The notes beneath the pieces were generated by a model, which had not been told where the DNA came from, made no database searches, and saw only the letters and a program-made list of their open reading frames with translations. From assembly GCA_000990565.1 (NCBI GenBank), contig LBQC01000012.1, positions 1 through 39,327 on the forward strand: a stretch of DNA of 39,327 bases, in the 5' to 3' direction. This document shows, one piece after another, positions 23,262 through 31,008 of the stretch (positions are counted from its first letter, which is position 1; each line of letters starts with the position of its first letter). The position numbers and the translations under genes were made by a program. Origin of the DNA: Candidatus Roizmanbacteria bacterium GW2011_GWA2_35_19 (lineage in GTDB: Bacteria > Patescibacteriota > Microgenomatia > UBA1406 > GWC2-37-13).

Positions 23262-24364
23262 TGAAAAAAATTAATGTTGGTTTGATTTATGGTGGACGAA
23301 GCGGCGAGCACGAGGTCTCTCTTCAATCAGCGAAATCGATATATGAAGCCCTCGATAAAAATAAATATAATGTGTATCTAATTGGAATTGATAAACAGGG
23401 CCATTGGCTACTTGGGGACCCAGCCAACTACTTGCTTAACGCTCAAAATCCAAAACTTATCGCATTAAACAAAAGAAATAGCTCGGTTATTACAACTGTT
23501 AATCGACCAGAAAAGGCGGAACTTTTATCTTTAAAAACCGGAAAAGAGATGGGGCAGATTGACATATTTTTCCCGATAATTCACGGCACATATGGAGAAG
23601 ATGGATCGCTTCAGGGAATGCTTGAAATGCTTAATGCCCCCTATGTTGGAGCTGGAGTTACCGGATCGGCAATCGGAATGGATAAGGATGTCCAAAAAAG
23701 ACTACTTAAATTTGCCGGAATTAATGTCGCAAATTTTTATGTGATAAAAAAAAGTCATTTTAGCAAAAAAACCATTAAAAAAATATTAGAGAATTTCAAA
23801 TTTCCATTCTTTGTGAAACCAGCCAATTCAGGATCATCGGTTGGAATTTCAAAAGCACACAATGAAAAAGAATTAGAAGAATCAATTAACGATGCATTTA
23901 AATACGATACAAAAATAATGATCGAGGAGTACATCAAGGGACGGGAAATTGAGTGCTCAGTCCTTGGAAATGATGATCCTATTGCATCAGTCCCTGGAGA
24001 AATAATTCCCCATCATGAATTTTATTCATATGAAGCAAAATATATTGATGAAAATGGGGCCGGTCTTAAAATCCCCGCCGAATTACCTAATGAGTTAACC
24101 AAGAAATTTCAAGAACAGGCAATTAAAGTATTCTTAACCCTTGAGTGCGCCGGTTTTGCCCGAGTTGATTTTTTCTTAACGGATAAAAATAAAATTTATG
24201 TTAATGAACTAAATTCAATCCCTGGATTTACAAAGATCAGCATGTTTCCCAAATTATTTGGTGCAAGCGGAATTGGTTATTCAGAATTATTGGATAGAAT
24301 CATTAGCTTAGCACTGGAAAAAAAGAAAGATAAAGATTCCCTCGCAAGAAGTTATACTCCATAA
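23261..24364 (+). CDS. ddl: D-alanine-D-alanine ligase
   Basis: Joins two D-Ala for peptidoglycan precursors. The 367-residue ATP-grasp protein opens with YGGRSGEHEVSLQSA. It has the D-Ala loop SAIGMDKD, the ATP-binding KPANSGSSVGISKA, a EYIKGREIECSVLGND strand, FARVDFF and the closing NELNSIPGFT. The start overlaps the dsbA-like stop by one base. The C-terminal tail (SLARSYTP) is followed at once by the repeat cluster at 24.4 kb. With the MurF-like ligase at 25006, it implies a peptidoglycan wall. Confidence 0.95.
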   Translation: MKKINVGLIYGGRSGEHEVSLQSAKSIYEALDKNKYNVYLIGIDKQGHWLLGDPANYLLNAQNPKLIALNKRNSSVITTVNRPEKAELLSLKTGKEMGQIDIFFPIIHGTYGEDGSLQGMLEMLNAPYVGAGVTGSAIGMDKDVQKRLLKFAGINVANFYVIKKSHFSKKTIKKILENFKFPFFVKPANSGSSVGISKAHNEKELEESINDAFKYDTKIMIEEYIKGREIECSVLGNDDPIASVPGEIIPHHEFYSYEAKYIDENGAGLKIPAELPNELTKKFQEQAIKVFLTLECAGFARVDFFLTDKNKIYVNELNSIPGFTKISMFPKLFGASGIGYSELLDRIISLALEKKKDKDSLARSYTP

Positions 24365-24703
24365 TATTTTTATCAAATCCAGCGATGCGAAAAACACGAC
24401 CTTCGGTCTAGATTTCTCAGTCTCCGCCAGCTGGCGGATTCTTCGAAATGACTAAAGACAGTTTGAGGTTATTTGGCGGCTTCATTCTTGTCATTTCGAG
24501 CCACCCCTTTTGTCATTTCGAACGAAGTGAGAAATCCAGTGAAGCCAGGTACTGTCCAATATCTGGTGAAACATAATTCACGTCCACAGACATAATGTCG
24601 GGACTAGATTTCTCAGTCGCTTTGCTCCTTCGAAAAGACAAGGGAGTGGTTGGAGTCATTTCGAGCCGTAGGCGAGAAATCTAGCGAAGCGTATAATAAT
24701 TTT
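24365..24703. repeat. Cluster of GTCATTTCGAG repeats upstream of GIY-YIG copy 2
   Basis: Five copies or part copies lie here in both orientations: 24407-24452 (minus, holding the TCCGCCAGCTGGCGGA palindrome at 24423-24438), 24490-24500, 24512-24540 (GTCATTTCGAACGAAGTGAG), 24604-24640 (minus) and 24655-24692. Adjacent opposite copies can pair into long hairpins. No gene is seen in the stretch. The general type (GTCATTTCGAGCGAAGCGAGAAATC) is widespread in bacterial intergenic DNA. Confidence 0.85.
24692..24697 (+). promoter_or_regulatory. -10 box at the end of the left repeat
   Basis: TATAAT starts at the last base of the left GTCATTTCGAG repeat and ends six bases before the GIY-YIG ATG at 24704. 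The repeat boundary thus supplies a leaderless promoter. Confidence 0.45.
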
Positions 24704-24994
24704 ATGAATAAGTCATGGTATGTCTATATCATTACTAACTACAAAAACACAGTCTTTTACACCGGGATTACTAACGATTTACAAAGAAGATTATATGAAC
24801 ATAAAACTGGTGTAACAAATAATTCATTTTCTAAAAAGTATCACCTTTATAAACTTATTTGGTTTGATGAGTTTAATTCTCCAGAAGATGCGATTGTTAT
24901 TGAAAAGAAAGTAAAGGATATGAGAAGAGAGAAGAAATTAATTTTTATAAAAGATAAAAATCCTTTGCTCGTTGATTTATCAACGCTACGCTAG
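24704..24994 (+). CDS. GIY-YIG nuclease single-domain protein, copy 2
   Basis: A 96-residue stand-alone GIY-YIG domain. WYVYIITNYKNTVFYTGIT has the paired tyrosines, NDLQRRLYEHKTG carries the catalytic Arg, and AIVIEKKVKDM provides the Glu. The ATG at 24704 is preferred to an upstream in-frame start at 24650, because the earlier codons are repeat DNA. The gene lies between inverted repeats: the left arm (24655-24692) ends with its -10 box and the right arm (24983-25024) encodes its last residues and stop codon. This suggests that gene and repeats move or spread together, which is inference. It is clearly diverged from the copy at 13014. Confidence 0.87.
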   Translation: MNKSWYVYIITNYKNTVFYTGITNDLQRRLYEHKTGVTNNSFSKKYHLYKLIWFDEFNSPEDAIVIEKKVKDMRREKKLIFIKDKNPLLVDLSTLR

Positions 24995-25024
24995 ATTTCT
25001 CCTCACTAAGTTCGTCGAAATGAC
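24983..25024. repeat. Right inverted GTCATTTCGA repeat with two stop codons
   Basis: Read on the minus strand it starts GTCATTTCGA and ends AGAAATCTAGCGTAGCGT, matching the arm at 24655-24692 in its first 10 and last 18 bases with one mismatch. It contains the TAG stop of the GIY-YIG gene (24992-24994) and, on the other strand, the TAG stop of the MurF-like gene (25006-25008). Confidence 0.85.
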
Positions 25025-26310
25025 GATCTCATTATGATTAGACATTTCCTAGAAAAAATTTGCAGAATTATGCCTCGATAGGGGAGATGTCGCTTCAAAA
25101 ATTCTCCGGCCAGAATCGAAGTTTTCAGCCATTTTACTTTTACCGTTTTTCTAAATCTTTTTTTCAAAACAGGTAGGATATATTTTTTGGTTAGTGGTCC
25201 TGTCAAAATTACGCGATTAGGTTTTTTCTCTATTATTCTTTCGACTATCTTCATATGCTCTTCACGGGCTTCATCCCCAAGCTCCCTCATGTCACCAAGT
25301 ACAAACACCAATGGTCGTTTTTCTTGTTTTGATAGATCTGATGTCAAGTCAATGAAGTTGATTACTGCCTCTCGTGATGCATTATATGATGAATCAATTA
25401 TTAGCGTTGACTTAAGCCCTTTAAATAATGATCCTCGGCTCGCCGGGAGTGAGAAATATTTTTGTAATCCAAAAATTATTTGTTCAATAGTAAGTCCGAG
25501 TTCTAAGCCAACTAATATACTCGCTGCAAATACTTCTCCATATCCTTCTGGCAAAATATAATTATTAATTTCTAAGTTAAATTGTCTATTTTCTTTTTTA
25601 AACAAAAATTCAAAGTTTGTTTTTTGTAAATCAACCTTATGATTTAACATCACCAAGTCTGAATTACTTTCTTTCCCAAAACTAATTAGATTTGAGTTTT
25701 GCTTGCCCTCCATAGCTTTAACGAAGGAGGCAGATTTGAGATTATAATTGTAAATCCCAATTTCCGGTTTTCCAACTGTTATTAACTTCATTTTTTCTTC
25801 AATAATTTTCTCCAAAATCATTTTCGATTTCTTAACTTTATTTTTTATAGTTTTAAATAGAACATCAAATTGAGCAGTATGAACTGGATACACATTTAAA
25901 ACAACGGCGATGTCCGGTTTTATAATCGTTAAAAGGTAATCCATATTTTTTGGAGGAAGAGGTGAGTCTATCCCCATTTCAACAATTAGGTATTCCGACC
26001 CTTTCAAATTATCAATCTTAAATGGACAGGTAAAAATAATTCTCAACCAGTCAAAAAAAGTATAGTTGCCGGGATTAATTCCTAAGATTCCAAGTGGTAC
26101 CCCTGTTTCGGAATTTCCCTGTTTTACAACCATTGTTTTAAAATGGTCGCGAAGGATTGCGTCAACTGCATTACGAGCCGAGGACTTACCGACCGACCCG
26201 GTAATTCCAATAATTTTCTTAGGGCGGTTTAAGAAAAGTGCCACCCAGGCAAAAAAGCGTAGATAATAAAGCAGTCCCCAGACAAAAAAGTTCCTAACTT
26301 TTCCAAACAT
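25006..26310 (-). CDS. murF: MurF-like Mur ligase
   Basis: An ATP-dependent amino-acid ligase of the Mur family, probably adding D-Ala-D-Ala to the peptidoglycan precursor; Ddl is encoded nearby. The P-loop is GITGSVGKSS, a common MurF variant of GTNGKT. Next come EMGIDSP, NVYPVHTAQF and the C-terminal-domain signature IDSSYNASREA, plus FVLGDMRELG. The ATG at 26310 is chosen over a GTG at 26319 because it is nine bases past a -10 box. Residues encoded at 25684-25743 contain AKAMEGKQ-type repeat sequence in the central domain. The C-terminus ends in repeat-encoded SSFRRT, and the usual late KGS segment is not visible, so the end may be damaged. Confidence 0.82.
   Translation of the reverse strand: MFGKVRNFFVWGLLYYLRFFAWVALFLNRPKKIIGITGSVGKSSARNAVDAILRDHFKTMVVKQGNSETGVPLGILGINPGNYTFFDWLRIIFTCPFKIDNLKGSEYLIVEMGIDSPLPPKNMDYLLTIIKPDIAVVLNVYPVHTAQFDVLFKTIKNKVKKSKMILEKIIEEKMKLITVGKPEIGIYNYNLKSASFVKAMEGKQNSNLISFGKESNSDLVMLNHKVDLQKTNFEFLFKKENRQFNLEINNYILPEGYGEVFAASILVGLELGLTIEQIIFGLQKYFSLPASRGSLFKGLKSTLIIDSSYNASREAVINFIDLTSDLSKQEKRPLVFVLGDMRELGDEAREEHMKIVERIIEKKPNRVILTGPLTKKYILPVLKKRFRKTVKVKWLKTSILAGEFLKRHLPYRGIILQIFSRKCLIIMRSSFRRT
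25701..25730. repeat. AKAMEGKQ repeat core, copy 2
   Basis: The 30-base core differs at one position from 4582-4611 and again lies between ATTTGAG words. It is translated in frame (VKAMEGKQ) inside the MurF-like ligase. Confidence 0.85.
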
Positions 26311-26319
26311 ATATATCAC

Positions 26320-26325
26320 ATTATA
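26320..26325 (-). promoter_or_regulatory. Leaderless extended -10 of the MurF-like gene
   Basis: The minus strand reads AATGATATAAT, ending 9 bases before the ATG at 26310. It forms an 11-base perfect inverted repeat with the promoter of the divergent aminotransferase (26363-26373). Confidence 0.55.
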
Positions 26326-26367
26326 TCATTTGGCGCACCAAAACTTTAAAAAGGCGCATTCTAATGA

Positions 26368-26373
26368 TATAAT
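26368..26373 (+). promoter_or_regulatory. Leaderless extended -10 of the aminotransferase gene
   Basis: AATGATATAAT ends 11 bases before the ATG at 26385. It is the mirror copy of the divergent promoter at 26320-26330, about 32 bases apart. Confidence 0.55.
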
Positions 26374-26384
26374 TTGGCAAACTT

Positions 26385-27866
26385 ATGCCAGCCGATGAAT
26401 ATGCTGCTAAAGTCGCACAATCTAAGATTTTTATAGATGAGGTTGTTGAGACTTGGAAAAGAAGGGCAACTACTCCGAGTTTTAATATTCTAAGAGGAAT
26501 GAGGAAGTGTCGTGCTGAATGTGTCGAAAAAATAAAAAGTGAAGGATTACCTTCCGAATTAGCTCCCGTCGACGGAACTATTGGTGACATTTACCCAGGC
26601 AGTATAAAAGGTGAGCTTGAAAAAGATTTTTTCCATTTATTGGGAGACCTATATCTTGATCCTCGCATCGAAGATAAATATTGGGAAAAAGAAAAAGAAA
26701 AGCATAGATTATTAGTAGATTACGCTAATAAAGGAATTTTTTTAACTTCTTATGACTCATATGCGAAAGGCACCAAAGAGGCGAGGGAGTTAATTGCTGA
26801 AGAGGTAAGAGAAATAGGCATTGATTCAGCAACATCAGAAAATACTTGGATGGCAGAAGGTGGCATGGGGGCTTTAACCCGTATTTTTCGAATGCTAAAT
26901 TGGAGATATAATAAAGATCATAATAATCCTCCAAGACTTCTTGCCTCCGTCCCAAGTTTTGTTGTGACTTTAAAAACTGCTCGAAGAGAAGGATTCACAG
27001 CTGATTCAATTGATTCTTCAGATTTGCCGAAGCAGGAGCTTACTGGTGAAAGATTAGCACAATATTTTGAACAAGGAGAAAGAAAAAATATTCCAAATGT
27101 ATTTTTAATAACCCCTGCTAATAATCCAACCGCTATGTCTTATGATCCTGAAACTCTCCGTGGTGTAATTCAAACTATGCAACAATATAACCCTGAAGTT
27201 CAATTCGTTTTTGATATGGCTTATATGTCGATGATTCCCAATCATAAAGCCAAGGCTATAATGGCTGTAATTCACGAGACGGGAGCCGATAAAAAAGCGC
27301 TGTTTGCTATTTCAGAATCAAAAGTACTAGCGAGACCAGGAACAAGAATTGGAGCGATAATGACCTTAGATACAGGATTTATAGAGGAGGTCGAGGCAGA
27401 ATTAGAAAAGCCTTTAAGTCAATCTGAAGACGATGATAATATGGACTCTATGCCTGGTTACTCTGGTGAATTAGATGTTGAATTCCAGGCTATTCGTAAT
27501 CTAGTTAACAAGAACCCTGAGATATTGGAAAAGTATTTTGCATTATTGAGGCAAAGACAATTTGCATTATTAGAAGCATTAAGAGAAGTTGGGGGAGATT
27601 TCTTTGTTGACATGGAAAAAATATCTATACCAGGATACGAATCAAATAATCCAGAAGCTGTCGATCAAGACGTGCCTTTATATTTATGGCTCAAAGTCAA
27701 GAAGGGTGTTGATCCGTTTGATATTATTAAAAGATTAAACATTGTTGGTGCTCCAAGTCAAGCATTTGGAATAAAAGATGGATTTATGAGATTTTCCGTA
27801 GGTTATAGTTCAACTAACGAATTGTTAAGTATTGCGCCTAAAACTTTACAACGTTGGAGCAATTAA
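26385..27866 (+). CDS. PLP-dependent class I/II aminotransferase
   Basis: A fold-type I pyridoxal-phosphate enzyme of 493 residues, longer than the usual ~400 because of an N-terminal region of about 90 residues (MPADEYAAKVAQSK...). Visible sites are TPANNPTAMSYD (the NPT loop), FVFDMAYMSM (Asp and Tyr that hold the cofactor), SESKVLARPGTRIG (Schiff-base Lys and phosphate-binding Arg) and FMRFSVG (Arg that binds the substrate carboxylate). It may be an amino-acid aminotransferase or a decarboxylating relative; the substrate is unknown. It is divergent from the MurF-like gene and shares a mirrored promoter with it. Confidence 0.87.
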   Translation: MPADEYAAKVAQSKIFIDEVVETWKRRATTPSFNILRGMRKCRAECVEKIKSEGLPSELAPVDGTIGDIYPGSIKGELEKDFFHLLGDLYLDPRIEDKYWEKEKEKHRLLVDYANKGIFLTSYDSYAKGTKEARELIAEEVREIGIDSATSENTWMAEGGMGALTRIFRMLNWRYNKDHNNPPRLLASVPSFVVTLKTARREGFTADSIDSSDLPKQELTGERLAQYFEQGERKNIPNVFLITPANNPTAMSYDPETLRGVIQTMQQYNPEVQFVFDMAYMSMIPNHKAKAIMAVIHETGADKKALFAISESKVLARPGTRIGAIMTLDTGFIEEVEAELEKPLSQSEDDDNMDSMPGYSGELDVEFQAIRNLVNKNPEILEKYFALLRQRQFALLEALREVGGDFFVDMEKISIPGYESNNPEAVDQDVPLYLWLKVKKGVDPFDIIKRLNIVGAPSQAFGIKDGFMRFSVGYSSTNELLSIAPKTLQRWSN

Positions 27867-27883
27867 TTTTTCATTTCAAGACT

Positions 27884-28384
27884 TTAAAGAAAAGCATTTG
27901 GTGGATTTAATTTTTTTACTTTTCTGCCTGCTTTGCGTATTATTTTTGTCTCAGCTTTAATCCTATCATAGTCAGCTAGACCTAGTTGTATTTGATCAAG
28001 TATTTCCTCTTTATATTCTGGGTCAGAATAAATTCTCAAGGGATCTACGTCAAGTTGAAGGATGGGTACTCCCCAAAACATTTGGATTGATGCAACCGAT
28101 AATTGGACAATGATAACTTGTCTTCTTAAGCTTTTTTTATTTCGAGTGAATTCGATCTCTTGTGTTCTTTTTTTATCTATAATTAGTCTATTTTTTACTC
28201 CCTTCCTAAGTTTACTTACATATACATTCAATCCCTCACTTGTCTTCTCAGTTTTTGGAGCGAATATTAATAGCAAGTCGGGTTTAGGAATTATCGGTTT
28301 AAAAAGTTCAACTAATCTCTGATAACTTTTAAATTCATCCTCTGAAAACTTATCCATATGTACATACCATAAAGACCACATCAA
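27884..28384 (-). pseudogene. Deoxynucleoside kinase, 3' part after a frameshift
   Basis: This 166-residue open frame lacks a start of its own kind and continues the kinase encoded at 28350-29015. WSLWYVHMDKFSEDEFKSYQRLVELF matches the helix after the substrate site in deoxynucleoside kinases. PKPDLLLIFAP is the strand that normally reads P-D-L-x-I-Y-L, and GVPILQLDVDP is the closing strand. Removing one base from the A7 run at 28383-28389 joins the two frames into one 376-residue protein. The apparent start (TTG-ATG at the frame overlap) is probably an artefact of the shift. Confidence 0.7.
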
Positions 28385-29015
28385 AAAAATCGGTGAGTGG
28401 GCTAGTGTCTGAGATCACTATTTCATTTTTATTTTTCCTTTTTTTAAGGCCATCTTCGAGCTGTGCTAAAACATTTCCAAGTAAAAAATGAGCCTGCGAC
28501 CGTAACATAAATTTATTATTTTTTTCCTTACCCTGTGAGCGCCTCCAAAAAGGATTTCCTAAATGTCGCTCTTCCTTAAACTCAACGAGCTCGCCATTAC
28601 GTCTTAGTCTTTCTTCAAGCGCTCTCGTAACGGTTGTCTTACCGGCTCCAAGCGCAGCGAGCGCGCCTATTGAGAATCCATTTTTTAATCTCAAGTTCTT
28701 ACGTTCGCTTCCATGCTTTAATTCAAAAAGCTTAATCATGTTCGTAAATATATTGTCCTCCGCAGTAGCAATTCCACCTTTTTCTTTTATGTCTCTCAGT
28801 CCAAGTCCGTCGTGAAGTTCTCTTGCGAATTGAGAAGTTAAATTTTGCTTTTTCGGACCAATAACTCTAATGTATTTGCTTTCAAAAGATTCCATTAAAT
28901 CGAGCGTTTTATCAAATTTTTCTTTAAATCTTAAGTGAGCTGGTAATCTTTCCACTTTACGAACAGGGGATTCGCTTCCAGTTGTAGAAAAAGATGCTAC
29001 TAACTTCTCATACAT
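28350..29015 (-). pseudogene. Deoxynucleoside kinase, 5' part before a frameshift
   Basis: A 221-residue frame with a P-loop AALGAGKTTVTRALEERL (about 120-137), where the first Gly of the loop is Ala. EERHLGNPFW gives the substrate Glu region. FMLRSQAHFLLGNVLAQ and VISDTSPLTDF (the usual D-R-S site, here D-T-S) follow. About 110 residues precede the P-loop, unlike the short family members, and have no known domain. The frame leaves the family pattern at FDVVFMVCTYG because of a base excess in a homopolymer. Whether the gene is dead, is read by slippage, or contains a sequencing error cannot be told here. Confidence 0.72.
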
Positions 29016-29056
29016 AGATTAACGGTGTGATCTTATCAAAGATTTATTCTCAAGTC

Positions 29057-29117
29057 AACTACACCCCTGGGGTGGAATTGGCGCTTTCTAGAAGTCTCTA
29101 ACTACACCCCCGGGGTG
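29057..29117. repeat. Two copies of a CACCCC(C/T)GGGGTG palindrome at the metK end
   Basis: AACTACACCCC-type 18-base repeats at 29057-29074 and 29100-29117 each contain a 13-base palindrome. The second encodes the last residues (TPGV) and stop of MetK; the first lies 25 bases downstream of the stop. Together they could pair with each other or act as a terminator, but there is no T-tract. Confidence 0.65.
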
Positions 29118-30217
29118 AGCTCCCATGGAAACTCGGGTCGGCCGAAGTGGCCATAAGTTGCAGTCTTAAAATAAATCGGTCTTCTTAAATTGAATTTTTT
29201 AATAATTCCAGCTAAAGATGTATCGATTAATTTATTCATAAAATCTTTAATAAATTTTTCTGATTTTTTTTCTGTGCCAAAAAATTCCACTTCTTGCATC
29301 AGAGGCTTTTTTGCCCCGATAAAATAGGCAAGTCGGACTTCACATTTTTTTGCATAACCTGATGCAACTATATTTTTTGCAATATATCGAGCGGCATAGG
29401 CAGCCGATCGATCTACTTTGGTCGGGTCTTTACCAGAGAAGCATCCGCCCCCAACCCTAGCATATCCGCCATAAGTATCTACAACTATTTTCCGCCCCGT
29501 AACCCCGGTGTCAGACGCGGGCCCACCGATATGCCAGACACCTGTACCATTTACAATCAATTGATTTCTTTTAATTTTTAATTTGTAATTATTTAATACA
29601 TTATTAATTAATAATTTATATAAATCTTCTTCAACCTGTGTTAATTCAATTTTTTCTTGATGGGGGACAGCTAAGACAATTTTTTCTATTCCGACTACCC
29701 GACCGTTTTCATATTTCACCGTTACCTGAGTTTTCCCATCCGGTCGTAAATAAGGAAGTTTTCCTGATGTCCTTAAATTATCAATCCCATGTGCTAATTT
29801 ATGAGCTATTTCAATTGCAGCTGGCATAAAATTTGAAGTTTCCTCAGTTGCATAACCAAACATCATTCCCTGATCTCCAGCTCCAAGATTATCGACGCCT
29901 ACTGCAATCTCAGGCGACTGAGTATGTATTTTTATTGTCATTGATGACTTATAAGTGAATCCTAGTTTTATGTCGTCATAACCAAGGCGCTTAATTACAC
30001 CCCGGGCAATTTCTTTATAATTAAGTTTTGCTTTAGTGGTTACTTCGCCAGCGAGGGCAACGAAATTTTTTGTTACCATGGTTTCAACGGCGACACGTGA
30101 ATTCTTATCCTCGTTGAGTGCAGCATCAAGTATCGCATCACTTATCTGATCACAGATTTTATCTGGGTGCCCAGAGCAGACTGATTCCGAAGTAAAAGTC
30201 GAATAGGTCATAAACAT
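29102..30217 (-). CDS. metK: S-adenosylmethionine synthetase
   Basis: Makes S-adenosylmethionine from methionine and ATP. The 371 residues include FTSESVCSGHPDKICDQISD, GAGDQGMMFGYA and the phosphate loop GGGCFSGKDPTKVDRSAAYA, where Cys replaces the usual Ala. The C-terminus is short, ending TPGV within a palindromic repeat. The ATG at 30217 abuts the permease stop codon without a gap; a second ATG two codons later (30211) is equally good. It is probably cotranscribed with the ABC exporter genes. Confidence 0.95.
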   Translation of the reverse strand: MFMTYSTFTSESVCSGHPDKICDQISDAILDAALNEDKNSRVAVETMVTKNFVALAGEVTTKAKLNYKEIARGVIKRLGYDDIKLGFTYKSSMTIKIHTQSPEIAVGVDNLGAGDQGMMFGYATEETSNFMPAAIEIAHKLAHGIDNLRTSGKLPYLRPDGKTQVTVKYENGRVVGIEKIVLAVPHQEKIELTQVEEDLYKLLINNVLNNYKLKIKRNQLIVNGTGVWHIGGPASDTGVTGRKIVVDTYGGYARVGGGCFSGKDPTKVDRSAAYAARYIAKNIVASGYAKKCEVRLAYFIGAKKPLMQEVEFFGTEKKSEKFIKDFMNKLIDTSLAGIIKKFNLRRPIYFKTATYGHFGRPEFPWELTPGV

Positions 30218-31006
30218 TTAAGTCTCAAGTCTTGCAAATTGGCCTGATTTTTTAGAACTTTCAAATAATAAATTGAAAACTGTTATCGCAACAATAAGAA
30301 ATATAATATCTAAAATTAAGGCCATACCAATGTAGTCCCATCTAATTATTTTATTATTTATACTCGCTCGTGCGGCTTCAAATATGTAGGTCGGTGGTAA
30401 CATATAGGCAATCGTCCGGAAAGGTACCGGCAGTATTGAGGCCGGGTAAATGACAGCCATGAGTGGCTGAAATATATTTAAAAGTCCCCATGAAAGAGCC
30501 TGTGCTCTTGTCCCAAGTCGAAATATTAAGCCAAGGACAATGATCGCAAAACTAAAAGCAAATACCGTGAGAATAATAAAATAAATTACGATATTTGCTA
30601 TTCCTAGATTTAGGATGTTGAATTTGAAAATATAATTTGACATAATACTGGCAAAAATCAGTACGAAGAGGGATTTAAATGCTCCGGATATTAAATATGA
30701 TATTAAGTATTCTACTGTAGTTATTGGGGTGATAAAAATATTGGTGAGATTCCGAGACCATACATCCCAAAGGCAGCCGACCGCAATTGAATACTGAGTG
30801 ATATTAATTACCTGCCAAAGAATCATACCAGTAAGGACGTGCTGGGCAATTACCTCTCCGGCAAATCCAGCCATATAAAGAGTCATGAATCCAAAAACAA
30901 TAATCGAAAAAAGTGGGAACAAAATAATATCATTAATTACTTCGACCGAATACTTGGTTACGTAAAGTTCATGTAATAAAATAGCTTTTATTTTATTTAG
31001 TGACAT
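30218..31006 (-). CDS. ABC-2 type transporter permease
   Basis: The membrane half of an ABC exporter, 262 residues with six hydrophobic helices and the ABC-2 layout. The conserved central part includes the SIAVGCLWDVWSRNLTNIFITP segment, and a late AYMLPPTYIFEAAR loop is typical of this group (polysaccharide, drug or daunorubicin-type exporters). It sits two bases after the ATPase gene and directly before metK, in one operon. The exported substrate is unknown. Confidence 0.87.
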   Translation of the reverse strand: MSLNKIKAILLHELYVTKYSVEVINDIILFPLFSIIVFGFMTLYMAGFAGEVIAQHVLTGMILWQVINITQYSIAVGCLWDVWSRNLTNIFITPITTVEYLISYLISGAFKSLFVLIFASIMSNYIFKFNILNLGIANIVIYFIILTVFAFSFAIIVLGLIFRLGTRAQALSWGLLNIFQPLMAVIYPASILPVPFRTIAYMLPPTYIFEAARASINNKIIRWDYIGMALILDIIFLIVAITVFNLLFESSKKSGQFARLET

Positions 31007-31008
31007 AT

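Noticed and set aside
24650-24703. N-terminal extension of GIY-YIG copy 2
   Set aside because: These codons are the left GTCATTTCGAG repeat; a -10 box lies between them and the ATG at 24704.
29018-29101. SAM riboswitch near metK
   Set aside because: This is downstream of metK; upstream of it lies a permease gene directly abutting its start, which leaves no leader for a riboswitch.
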